Shown: piece after piece, positions 21,199 through 31,186 of the stretch | Numbering within the stretch: position 1 is the first letter of the stretch | How the letters are laid out: every line of letters begins with the position of its first letter | NCBI GenBank assembly: GCA_022385755.1 | Contig: MU278367.1 | Coordinates: 186,001 to 250,000 of the forward strand | Origin: Trametopsis cervina | Taxonomy: Eukaryota; Basidiomycota; Agaricomycetes; Polyporales; Irpicaceae | Direction of reading: 5' to 3' | Length of the DNA stretch: 64,000 nt | Program-made: the position numbers and the translations under genes | The notes under the pieces: model-generated | The model's input: the letters and a program-made list of their open reading frames with translations, nothing else | Database searches by the model: none | What the model was told of the DNA's origin: nothing

Positions 21199-22773
21199 CT
21201 AGTCAGTTGCCAAATTGCCATGAGGTTCAGTGGCAGATGATGCTGTACAAGTGGTCTGCTTTGTGTCCCTGTCAATAGCTTTGTCTTGAATGTGACCAGT
21301 CCCGGCTTGGACATCAGAACCCTTCAGCTTCTCTTGTGCCTTGATAGAGCCAACAAACCTAGGCAATCTCGATGCAGGTGGGCCCAGGAGGGACAACCTG
21401 TTCCTAGGGATAGCAATGGGAAACACACTGGAGGACCCAGAAGTGACTGGAATGGAAGCACCAGAGTTCATCAGGGCATGGGACTCAGAAGGCTCCACAA
21501 CAGAGAAGGCTGCCGCAAGCGATATGGGATGGACTGAGCACAGAACACGAGAAGCAGCCTCAGGCACAGTCACCACAGAGGACCCGACAATGACCGGGGG
21601 GCAGAGACAAGCCACGGCACGAGACCCGGTAGCACTAGAGGGGACAGATTCGATCGTGTTCGAGAGAGCGGATTGTGTCGTATTTGAGGAAACGGATTGC
21701 ATTGTGTTCAGGGGAGCAGATTGCACTGCGGTCGAGGGAGCGGATTGCATCATGTTTGAATGAGCAGATTCTGTTGTGTTTGAGGAAGTAAACCGCAAAA
21801 TGATAGAGCTCCCAGGTGTGACAACGGAAGAGACACCAGGAGCGATCACCACCGTGTTCAAGGTAATGAACCTCACGATGACAGAGCTCACGGGCATGAT
21901 GATGGAAGGGACACCAGGAGCAATCGCCACAGAAGAGAGTACCATAGTGGATTTGCTGACAGTAGGATTACCGACAGAGGGAGGACTAGGAGGATTGCCT
22001 GCTGCGGGAGGGAGAAGAGTTGGCAGAGCTGCAGACTCGGTAGCCTCTTCAATGGGCCCCAGAGGAGAAGTCCTAACCTGAGTCCTTGGGTGAACATCTG
22101 TATGCAAGTTTCCAGGGCGAAATGCAGTGAAGCCAATATACGGAGTAGGAGGGACCGGGATAAGCCGCGCGATTGTATCTTTCACGCTGGAGCCGACAAA
22201 CTCGCAAAAGGAAGGTACATGCAGTTGCGTTTCGTTACCGCATGACTTGTCGAGGGAGGAAGCGTGTTGCTGAGACTTGTCGGGGGAAGCACCGTGTTGC
22301 TGAGACTTGTCGGGGGAGGCACCGTGTCGCTGCGACTTGTCAGGGGAGGGACCGCGTCGCTGCGATATATAGGATCCTACAACCCAGGTAAAGGAAATCA
22401 AGAACACGAGAAGGAGGAAAGCGGCAACAACGCCAATGACGAGACTGATGATAAACAAGAAATCTAGAAGCTTGCCCTGCTCCTTGCGTAAGTCCTGTAG
22501 TTCTTTGATGATCTCATGGCCTATGTGTTGTGTAACAGTGGATGCTTGGCGGATCGGGGCTGCAATGAGTTCGGTAAGTACAGACGTTGCATTGCCGTTA
22601 CCGATGTTGGACATAGTGTTGTTTGGTAACAGTTTAACGGATTCCGTATTGTAGGGGAGCGTAGCGAAGAATTGGCGTAACCTGGGAACAGGGAAAGTCG
22701 TCGGTGCGAACCAGGTGAGGATCATTGTGCTCATGCCACCCAGCCCCAGCACCGCCAAGCGGAGAAAAGCCAT
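21199..22773 (-). CDS. Intact single-exon ORF for a predicted single-pass membrane protein with repeat-rich tail
   Basis: 524 codons from an ATG at 22773. N-terminal hydrophobic signal (MAFLRLAVLGLGG), an ectodomain of ~90 residues with potential N-glycosylation sites (NNT, NAT), a heptad-like helix (VTQHIGHEIIKELQDLRKEQ), one strong membrane segment (~residues 105-130), then four 10-residue tail repeats (ASPDKSQQHG-type) and a long Ser/Thr/Pro-rich tail with 8-residue repeats (SNTTQSAL-type). No known family is recognised. It sits beside gypsy LTRs and gag on the same strand, and a decayed relative lies at 12119-12690. An env-like or host surface protein captured in the island are both possible. 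Confidence 0.65.
   Translation of the reverse strand: MAFLRLAVLGLGGMSTMILTWFAPTTFPVPRLRQFFATLPYNTESVKLLPNNTMSNIGNGNATSVLTELIAAPIRQASTVTQHIGHEIIKELQDLRKEQGKLLDFLFIISLVIGVVAAFLLLVFLISFTWVVGSYISQRRGPSPDKSQRHGASPDKSQQHGASPDKSQQHASSLDKSCGNETQLHVPSFCEFVGSSVKDTIARLIPVPPTPYIGFTAFRPGNLHTDVHPRTQVRTSPLGPIEEATESAALPTLLPPAAGNPPSPPSVGNPTVSKSTMVLSSVAIAPGVPSIIMPVSSVIVRFITLNTVVIAPGVSSVVTPGSSIILRFTSSNTTESAHSNMMQSAPSTAVQSAPLNTMQSVSSNTTQSALSNTIESVPSSATGSRAVACLCPPVIVGSSVVTVPEAASRVLCSVHPISLAAAFSVVEPSESHALMNSGASIPVTSGSSSVFPIAIPRNRLSLLGPPASRLPRFVGSIKAQEKLKGSDVQAGTGHIQDKAIDRDTKQTTCTASSATEPHGNLATD
22245..22368 (-). repeat. 30-bp tandem repeat inside the membrane-protein ORF
   Basis: Four successive 30-bp units (plus strand GACTTGTCGGGGGAGGCACC...) encode four copies of a 10-residue SPDKSQ motif just after the membrane segment. 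Units are in frame and differ by a few bases. Confidence 0.8.
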
Positions 22774-23123
22774 AGTTTAAGGCAGTAGTCCTAGAAGAGA
22801 TAGAAGGAAGTAGATTGTGGGAGTAAGCAGGCAAGTTGATAGACGAACACGCAGGTTGAAAAACGGACTGAGTACACGCATGACTAAGCCTGACCAAGCA
22901 TTCCTGCGGCTCATACCGATAACTCAATACTGTGCAGAACCATGTTCATGTTCATGGAACTCGACCGAACTTGAATATGCAGTGGGGTGGTGCGAGTTAC
23001 ATGGAGATGTCATCCCAGCCACGCGTACTGTGGCAAAACAGAACAGTTGTATTACAAAACCGACGTACCGACCGTTATTAATATCGTAGAGTGCTCTCGC
23101 ATCCGAACAGGATCTCCGTTTGA
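22774..23123. other. Upstream region of the membrane-protein ORF, nothing recognised
   Basis: GC content rises back to the genic level here, marking the right edge of the transposon island. No clear promoter motif. Confidence 0.4.
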
Positions 23124-23567
23124 ATGGCAGCAGGAGGAGTTTCATTGGAGACAGTTGCCCCGAACAGTATCATCAACATCGTTGCCCATCGCTCGTTAGC
23201 CCGAGCCATAGCAGCTCTCGGTTCGCGTTGGATAGAGCTTCCGCATGTTCGCAAGGGCGTGCATGTGCAGGAGAGACCAATCGAGTTTGCGACTACATGG
23301 TAAGCGACCTGAACGATACGGGGTCATTGTTGCAGAAAAGTATACCAGCCAAAGGATCAAGAAATCTTCGCCGCTGTGGGAGATGTGACAACGACCGTAC
23401 GAAAAACGCACAGTGCGTGCAGCCAGCGACGTCCGCTTCATCTGAGGATTGTCTGTGTACAATGTCTGTCAGCACAACAACAAGACCTCTACACGTACCT
23501 TCATCAAGTGTGCACACTTGAGGCCATGACAGATATTCAACTTTCAACATGCGCATGGTTTTGCTGA
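23124..23567 (+). CDS. Possible small unrecognised two-exon gene
   Basis: An ATG at 23124 opens a frame with good amino-acid balance (IINIVAHRSLARAIAALG, then VRKGVHVQERPIEFATT) up to a GTAAGC donor at 23303. Joining to an AG near 23,422 would give about 107 residues ending at a TGA at 23565. The nearer AG creates an immediate stop. The opposite strand is also open for ~87 codons, so direction is not certain. No family is recognised. Confidence 0.25.
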
Positions 23568-23690
23568 AATGCCATAGACCGAACGTAGAGACGATACATA
23601 TATGGATGCTGGCGTGGCTGAGCCTGGGGCGAGCTACTCGAAATCTCCTCCCAATGCGTTATACAGTAAACATCGGCGAAACGAGACCGC

Positions 23691-24013
23691 TTAGATGTTG
23701 AGCTTCGTACGTCTCCAGTGGCGACGCTTGGCGTTGTACTGATAGAATGTAAGATGAGGTACGTAAACGACCTGTACATACACTCACCTGTATCTTGGTA
23801 TCCGACTTCAGGCGGAACCATTGAGGAATGGGTCTATTGGTCCAGTAGCGTTAGCCTTCGGTTCTGCGAGTTATTGCCCGAATGTACTCACCGGTTCTGG
23901 CGCGATGCCTTAGCGAGGATACGCTTCGTCCTGAAAGTCTTTTGGGAAGGCTGGAACACGATGCCGCCGTTTTTAGCATTTTCAACTCATTTTGGCAGCA
24001 TAACGCTCACCAT
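23691..24013 (-). CDS. RPL39: 60S ribosomal protein eL39
   Basis: Exons on the minus strand: 24013-24011 (ATG only), 23950-23892, 23833-23788, 23738-23691. The 156 nt encode exactly 51 residues, the usual eL39 length: PSQKTFRTKRILAKAS, RQNRPIPQWFRLKSD, KRRHWRRTKLNI. eL39 lines the exit tunnel of the large ribosomal subunit. The first coding exon consists of the start codon alone, so simple ORF searches miss this gene. It shares a 239-bp divergent promoter with the ER FKBP. Confidence 0.97.
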
Positions 24014-24252
24014 CGTGCTTGACGTTGAGGGCGGCGGGGGTCGGTGGAGACGGTGTGAAAAACAAGGTTGGATGAGGGGTTACGCTGTATAGTTCTGACT
24101 AAGCACCGTAAAAGGATTGATATTGCACACGATCACGTGTACGGCCCGTCTACTGCAGCGCGTCAGGCGATCAGACACGTCGCGTTCCAACGCCACTCTG
24201 GCGGCTGCCAGCAGAACGAGCCCAGCCATCATCCCTTTCACTTCCGTCCACA

Positions 24253-24886
24253 ATGAAGTTCCTTGGTTTGTTGTCGCTGCTTGCCTTTGCTCTTGTGGTC
24301 TCGGCAGCAGAGCCTCCGAGCGAACTGAAGATTGACACCACGTACAAGCCCGCCGACTGCTCAGTCACTGCCAAGACGGGCGACTCCATCAAGGTTCACT
24401 ACGTGAGTACACAAGGCTAGGATATTGAGAACGGCTGATCGAATGTATCCGTCTGCAGACCGGAAAGCTGTTTTCAAACGGGAACAAGTTTGACTCCAGG
24501 TAACTCCCTACGAATCAATATAATCTGGTGCTTCCCTTACATATAACGCAGTCTTGACCGCGGTCAACCACTCCCACTAACGCGTAAGTGCTACCTCTCT
24601 CTTGTTTACACTTGCCGGTTAATTATGTACTTTAGTCGGCGTTGGGCAAGTCATCAAGGGCTGGGACCAAGGTCTCCAGGGTATGTGCTTGAACGAGAAG
24701 CGTACCCTCACCATCCCACCAGACCTGGCGTATGGTAAGTCGATCTTGCTATCAGTGAGTCAAGACTATGCTCAGCTCGGCGCAGGACCTCGCGGCTTCG
24801 GTAATGTCATCCCGGCCAACTCTGCCCTCGTGTTCGATGTCGAACTCGTTGGTCTTGACAGCAAGGCTTCCCACAAGGAGCTGTAA
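24253..24886 (+). CDS. ER-lumenal FKBP-type peptidyl-prolyl isomerase (FKBP2/FKBP13-like)
   Basis: Exons 24253-24402, 24459-24499, 24552-24583, 24636-24734, 24786-24886. Signal peptide [18 protein letters not shown], then a single FKBP domain with [40 protein letters not shown]. It ends HKEL, an HDEL-type ER retrieval signal. Predicted role: proline isomerisation during folding of secretory proteins. It converges on the NKAP gene with 101 bp between stops. Confidence 0.95.
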
Positions 24887-24987
24887 GAGTAGTGTATGGC
24901 TCTTGTATTCCTCGGATACAGTAATCATGGAATTCATTGTTAAAAAGCAATGCGAGTACATGAAAGAAACGACCGTCGTCCATCCAG

Positions 24988-26546
24988 CTATTTTCCTGCG
25001 CCTTGAGATTTCAGCTTTTCGTTCACCAATTCCTGGAACTCCTCTCTCAGAATCGCCTCTCTCCTCTCTCTTTCCTCCTGCTGCAGCTTCAGGATTCCTC
25101 TCTTCTCCTCCGCACTGATGACCTGGTTCTCCTTCCTCATACGTACAGCGTTCATGCGCCTGTGCCGGCTTCCGCTCATGACGTAGCCAACGGCTTCGTA
25201 CGTAGCAATTTCATCCGACGTGAGTCCAATTTCACCACGACGAGGAATTCGGACGTCCGTGCCATCCTTGAGGAATGCTGCCATGGCGCTACCTTCTCCG
25301 CGCAAAAGCGCTCCACCGTATTGCCGTTCGTCAACTTTCTTATTTGAGGAAGTCATGCTGGGTAGTGGTTGTGGGCCGACTTCATCATCCTCATCTTCGT
25401 CGGGATTACCTATTGCCGTGGTTGTGGATGATGCAGCAGCGGTAGGGACAGGAGGCGGCGCCATAGCGCCCGTGGACTGAGTAGATGCGCCCAGCAGACC
25501 AGACTTGACAGGCTTCTCCACCCATTCGTCTTCGTCTTCGCTCGGTGGTGGCCGCTCATCAGGACTTTTAGTTCGAGTGGCACTCCGTTTGTCACGATAG
25601 CGGTCTTTGCTAACTGACCTGCTACGCGTGCGCCGACGGGACCGGTGTTGGTGAGTATCATGGTCGTCGTTGTCACTGACTATGCGTTCGGAGCGAGACC
25701 GCGATTTCCGTCTCCGATACTCCTTGTCTACATGTCTCTCTTTCTCTTTCTTAGACTTCTTCCGCTCTTTCCGCTCGCGACGGCGACGCTCGTCTTCAGA
25801 ATCAGTGGCAGATGAAACCGAGGAGTCACGTCTTCGCTTCTTGGACTTCTTGTGTCGTCGGCCGTCGGGGCTAAGAGAACTTCTGCGACAATCAGGAACA
25901 TTGTCTCATCGAAGTGGAGAAAACAACTTACGACCGTGCAGGAGCTTTCGGGGACGGCGGCCATATGCTGACTGTGCTTTGTTCTCTTTGCTGCCTGCGG
26001 CTGGACATACTGTCAGATATTCCCAGTCGGATACGTTAAAGAGTATACACACCCATCCATAAAATCAGATCCGCCACCACCATAACCGTTCATTGGGGGT
26101 CCACCCCTACGGCTCGGATACATATTCTCTTGTTGCTTCCATGGCGGCGCTGCCACAGCTGGGTCCTCACGCCGTAGGTGCGGAGGCGAAGGTCGCCTGT
26201 ATTCCGAATATTCTGGGCTCGGTCGCCGCACTCGGTCATTCAAATGTCTATCCTCGCGCTCGCGGTCCCTCTGCCTGTCAATACTGCGACTTCGCTCCTT
26301 GGCCCGGTCTTTGCGGTCGCCTTCAAAGTAGTCGTCTGCACGAGCTCTATGCTTAGCCCTATCTCCATCTCTTTCATCTCTCCTTCTGTCGTCATTTCCG
26401 TCATTGTATTTGCTTCTTCCACCAGCAGGAGAACGCGGCGAAGACGGTTCATGAGGTCGCGAGAGTCGCGGGGAGGGCGACCGACCGCGCTGGCGGTTTG
26501 AATCTTGAGGAACCAGGCCCAATCGCGAAGGGTGTATTGTGGCCAT
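24988..26546 (-). CDS. NKAP-family nuclear protein (SynMuv/NKAP C-terminal domain)
   Basis: Exons 26546-26053, 26009-25932, 25882-24988 (488 aa). The N-terminal two thirds are Arg/Ser/Asp/Glu-rich with RS and RD dipeptides typical of splicing-associated proteins. The C-terminal domain carries the family signature YGGALLRGEGSAMAAFL, RIPRRGEIGLTSDEIATYE, GYVMSGSRHRRMNAVR, KENQVISAEEKR. NKAP proteins bind RNA and act in splicing and transcriptional repression in animals; a role at the spliceosome is inferred here. It is divergent from the F-box gene. Confidence 0.93.
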
Positions 26547-26858
26547 TGATGTTGCTCTCCAGAGCGTTATTAGTCCACTTCCAGACACAGACAGAGAACG
26601 AGACAAATGTGAAAGCCCGACAATGGATGCGCAGAGCAAGGCGCGATACAAATAAGCGCCTTTGATGCGCCACGAAGGCCATTATGCTTTGTAGATTGGT
26701 CGCCTTATTTGGCTTCCCTTATACTCTGAATCCGTATCCGTCGAGGGGCCTGCCCATGTCCATGTTCACCTCGTCCTCCCACATAGCTCGCCCACGTCTT
26801 CCGCAACGGTAGTGGTGCGCTCCCTGAAGTACCCAAACGTCCAAAGACGCGTGAAAGC
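26547..26858. promoter_or_regulatory. 312-bp divergent promoter, NKAP / F-box gene
   Basis: Lies between two oppositely oriented start codons. No specific motif stands out. Confidence 0.5.
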
Positions 26859-28598
26859 ATGCCTCCCATAGCACTAGGCGCGACTGGCTCGAGGAGCATA
26901 TATTCGTTGCCGGACGACATTCTGCTGCTCATTATCAGCTATATCTCGGTCAAAGATATCATCACGTTGCGCAAGGTATGTCACCACAATTCTTCATACA
27001 TTGCTCTGACCTAACAACGCGTCTCATCGACGTATTAGACCTCTTTGAAGTTCCATGAGCTGACCAAGTTGCGCTGGGTCTGGTCGGACGCGGTACAACG
27101 CCATGTTATTGACAAGGGTCTACCTCTCCCAGCGGCTGGCAGTAGCATCAAAGCGTTATCCGCGCAGCATTTGGAAACACGCGCGGTACACGCCGCGAAG
27201 TTCAACGACAACTGGTACTCAGCCCAGCCGAAGCCACGCACAGCTATCGAGTTCCAGGTTGAGGGTGTGAACTCTGATGGTAGCCCTGCCGCAATAAAAG
27301 AGGTTGTGTTCCTGAAGGGACGTTGTGGCGAATTTCTCCTGACCTTGACGGGGACCTCTATTGAGTGCTGGGAGGTGCCCTTGGACGGTTCAGGAGCGTA
27401 CCGCATCGCTGAATGGACGGACGAAAATGGGATCGAACAACTGCATGTTAACCAAGACCCTACTCACTCAGTAGAAGTCGCATACCTTACGCAGGATCCC
27501 GCAGAGTAAGAATCGCATCTTCCTCCCCTGTGGTGTGCGTTTCTTGAGCACTAACGCCCTCATACAGCAGGTCATACACATGGATATACACGCTGTCTCT
27601 AGATACCTTCCATGGTACCTTCAAGCCACGATCGGCAATGCGAGGTTCGAGGGTACAGATGGCCCCTATCCACCTGATGCACGGCGACTTTGTGGTCATG
27701 GGAGACCCTTTGCTGGTTTGGCACCTGACGGGACCCAAAGCAGCCAAGTCAATGACGAGATTGATCAATGAAGCTGCCGCCGTGAGTCCGTCACGTCCAT
27801 TTAGAGGCGCTTCTCTGATCATAACGATAGGATCGAGACAAAATTCTCACTGTTAAGATGGTAGAGGACGTCTTGGTTGTAGTCCGTTCGACGAGTGTCG
27901 AAGTCTTCAGGTCCCCCGTATGGTCGGCTACGGAGGGACGGTACACCTCGCAAGGCTACGCTATCTCCGCGTTGTCTATCGATGCCCATCCCGCAAGGGA
28001 GGCTGTCGTTATGACGCGACCCAACGCCGGTTCAGACCCTTTCTCATCAAGCCTTCTACCCAGATCTTTGCCGGTGACGGTGCTCCTACTTCAGTCTTCT
28101 CAATTCCTGGGATTGCACACCATATCACAGCTCGACTTGCTTCCTGCTACGACTCCAAGATGCGAAACAAGCGCACCCTTCGCGTTTCCGGCGGAGGTCA
28201 CGCGTATTTATCAAGTTGCAGCTTCAGCTTGCAGCCTGAAGGTGTCATCGAACGGCAAAGGCATCTGGATGCAGACTCACAACATCACCAGCCGTCATGC
28301 CAAATATCCCGCACGCTGCATCATGGGCTTTGATCTCGCTTCTGCCTCGCAACAGACAGCTTCGGAACACTCTCAACACAAAGATCCACAAGTCGTCCTA
28401 TTGAAGGATAAGCCGAGCAGTCTACAAGGTGCTAACGACCTTCACATGTGCAACAGCCAGCTGTATGCCCGCCGATGCGACATGAGCGAGATACTACGGA
28501 GGAAATATACACTGATCGCGGCCGATCTGGAGGACTCTGTGGGGCGTATCGCGGTGGGCGACCGATGTGGTAAAGTCGAGGTGTTAGATTATGTTTAG
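26859..28598 (+). CDS. F-box protein with beta-rich C-terminal part
   Basis: Exons 26859-26975, 27039-27505, 27568-27781, 27831-28598 (521 aa). The N terminus holds an F-box: LPDDILLLIISYISVKDI, then TLRKTSLKFHELTKLRWVW. The remainder has repeated short hydrophobic strands and a closing VGRIAVGDRCGKVEVLDYV, like a degenerate WD-type propeller without clear WD dipeptides. Such proteins are usually substrate receptors of SCF ubiquitin ligases; the target is unknown. Confidence 0.85.
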
Positions 28599-28882
28599 TC
28601 GCAGTATTTCTTGTGACGTAGTATTTGTGACAGTATTAAAATATTTACAAGTGGCCAATGGAAGGGTCGAACGCGGGACGCGTCTGACCAGTGGCTGGCA
28701 TGGCTGCGTCGGGCGATCGCTGGCGTGCCGCGAACGCGAAAAGCGGGCCAATCGGCAGCCGTCGAAGTTCGAACCAGCCAGCCTCCAAACTCGGCGGACG
28801 GTACAGTATATAACACGGTCCGTTCGCCACTCCCTCTCTTCCTTGGATACTCCCGTCTCATGCACTGTGTTCCTCCCCGACC

Positions 28883-30921
28883 ATGGTCTCTGACTTGATC
28901 CCACTGGCGGCCGTCGGACTCCTTGTCCTTCTGGTCGTCTTCGGCGTGACCCTAGGCACTACCTTCAAGACTTCCCCTAGTCTGAAGCGTGTTTGTGTCT
29001 GGGACCATCGCGCCACCCGGTTTGTGGTTGTCTCTATCTATGCTATCGGTATGTTATTCGTGGTCCTGTCTTGGGAGGCTGCCTTCTCGTCGTCTCTCTG
29101 GACTTGTGCCTCTAGCCCTGGTGGCGCCTTCGTTCTGGCTGTTCTGGCTGTGTACGGCGTTGTGTTCGACGCTCTCTCGGTGCGTTGTGCTATCCATGTT
29201 ATGCATGGCCGCAATTTATCTGACCTCGAATGCGGCAGTAGTGGATGCGCCGACCTCGGACCTCCCTTCAAGACGACGACGGCGCCAAGATTCCCCGCTA
29301 TCTGGACTTACGTTTGCTGGTCAACGCCCTCCACGCACGATGCTGTGCATACCTCGATACCCTGGTGGCTGCTCCGGATAGCATTGAAGACCCACCTCGG
29401 ACTGCGGCTGACGTTGGACTTATCAAGACCCTCTGTCGACACCTTGCACGGCCGGCTCCTGCAACTGTGGCTCACCGTCTCGAACTGTGCTTGATGTCTC
29501 TATGCTTCTATCTATTCTCTAAACACCTTGCTCTGCTACGTGTTGACGACCTTGAGCTTGGTTCGCAGCGCGCTTCCGACCTAGGATCGTTCTCCGGCAG
29601 GACCTTCATCAGTGACCTTTCATCCTGCATCCTCCAACTAGTTGCTGGCCGCTGGTCTCGTCTTATTCTCAAAGTTCTCGTTGTGGTGTGGCACTTATAC
29701 TGCTTGGCTTTGGTATGTGAGCCTTCACACTGGAAGGCACATGTATGACTAACATTTGTTGCAGACTGTCCATCTCCAGGAGCAGTGGATACCGCCCCCA
29801 CCTGTCGTTCTCATTCCTCAAGTACCAGCGTGTGAGATTTCCCCCCGGTTCCCACCCGGGTATAATCTCCACGACGCATTCTTCCAACAGTATGAGCTTG
29901 GGCAGGAACTCGGAGCCGGCGCAAATGGGTTTGTGTTCACGGCACGACATCGCACCAGAGGACACAAAGTAGCGGTCAAGTTCACACTGGCAGGCCTCAT
30001 TCATGGCACTCTGCGCCCTTGGGTTGTGCACCCTCAGTATGGATTGGTGCCGAGTGATGTAATGATGATGAGCATGCTGGACCATCCCAACATCATCCGA
30101 CTTCTCGACGTATTCCGGGACGACCAGTTCGTGTATATTGTGAGTTGGACGTCTTTGAAGACGATTAGAAGGCTGACAAGGGATTGCATGGTTAGGTGCA
30201 AGAATTCCACGGTGATACCTGGGAAGTCATGGCAGAGGATCCCAACGGCGGCCCTCCATTACCCGACAAGGGAAACGACCTGGACCACTATGTTCTGAAG
30301 CACGGCCCATTGTCAATCAAAGATGCAAAATACGTCTTTGCCCAGCTCGTCGATGCGATCAGCCACATGCACAGTCGTGGCATCTCTCATGGCGATCTCA
30401 AGTGTGAAAACATTGTCATTGATGCTGACCTCAAGGTACTGTACCGAAATACATACTCTTCTGAAAGCCTCATGCTAATAGCTTGTGTGTATTCAAAGAT
30501 CAAGGTGATTGACATGGGAAGTGCAACGCACATTGACCCCAAGGTCTCGCCACGGCCTCGCTACCGCATGGCAGACTTCGCAGGTACAGGCATATTCGCC
30601 CCTCCGGAAGTACATACGGACAAGCCGTACCAGAACGAGCAGGTCGACATGTGGGGTATGGGGTGTGCACTCTATATTATGGTGACATGCCGGGTGCCTT
30701 TCTTCACCCTCAAGGATATGCTCCACAAGCCATTGACAGCAGATCCAGGCGACTCGTACGATGGAATGGACGGCCTGTGGGGGATGATTGACGGGTTGTT
30801 AAGTGGGCACGAGAGGGATAGGATGACGCTGGAAGAGGTGCAGAATCATCCTTGCTTGCGAGGAGCGCGGGACCGAAAGAAGAAAAGGTGGTCGTGGATG
30901 TATATGTTCCGTAGAAATTGA
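28883..30921 (+). CDS. Membrane-anchored protein kinase with atypical HGD and DMG motifs
   Basis: Exons 28883-29179, 29242-29712, 29765-30139, 30196-30435, 30499-30921 (601 aa). Three hydrophobic segments fall in the first 100 residues and two more around residues 175-255, so the N-terminal half is membrane-embedded. The kinase domain follows: ELGAGANGFVF (~300), VAVKF Lys (~327), catalytic loop HGDLKCEN (~445), DMG in place of DFG (~466), FAPPE (~494). Key Lys, Asp, Asn and Asp are kept, so it is probably active. The intron-1 acceptor is CAGTAG: only the second AG keeps the frame. Confidence 0.85.
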
Positions 30922-31186
30922 GCCTGAGTTTGCTCTGTTGTTCTGTCTGCTACGGGAGGTCTCTTTGAGAGTGCGTCCATGGTAAAACCCTTCCTTCGCT
31001 GGTGAACGCGCCAATGTCGACGACGCAGCCGTCGAATCGCCCAGCGCCCCAATAACTAAAAGATGCTCAACTCGGCGTCATAATTACTTTCCCGCGTTCT
31101 TCCATCCTACATTGTGCTTTGTTCAACGGCTGGGCAAACCTCAACCGAGACAGCGACAACGAACTCCCCACATCGCATGTATAGAC

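Noticed and set aside
23718..24092. 124-codon plus-strand ORF
   Set aside because: It is antisense to RPL39 and begins with GTG; the eL39 exons on the other strand are exact.
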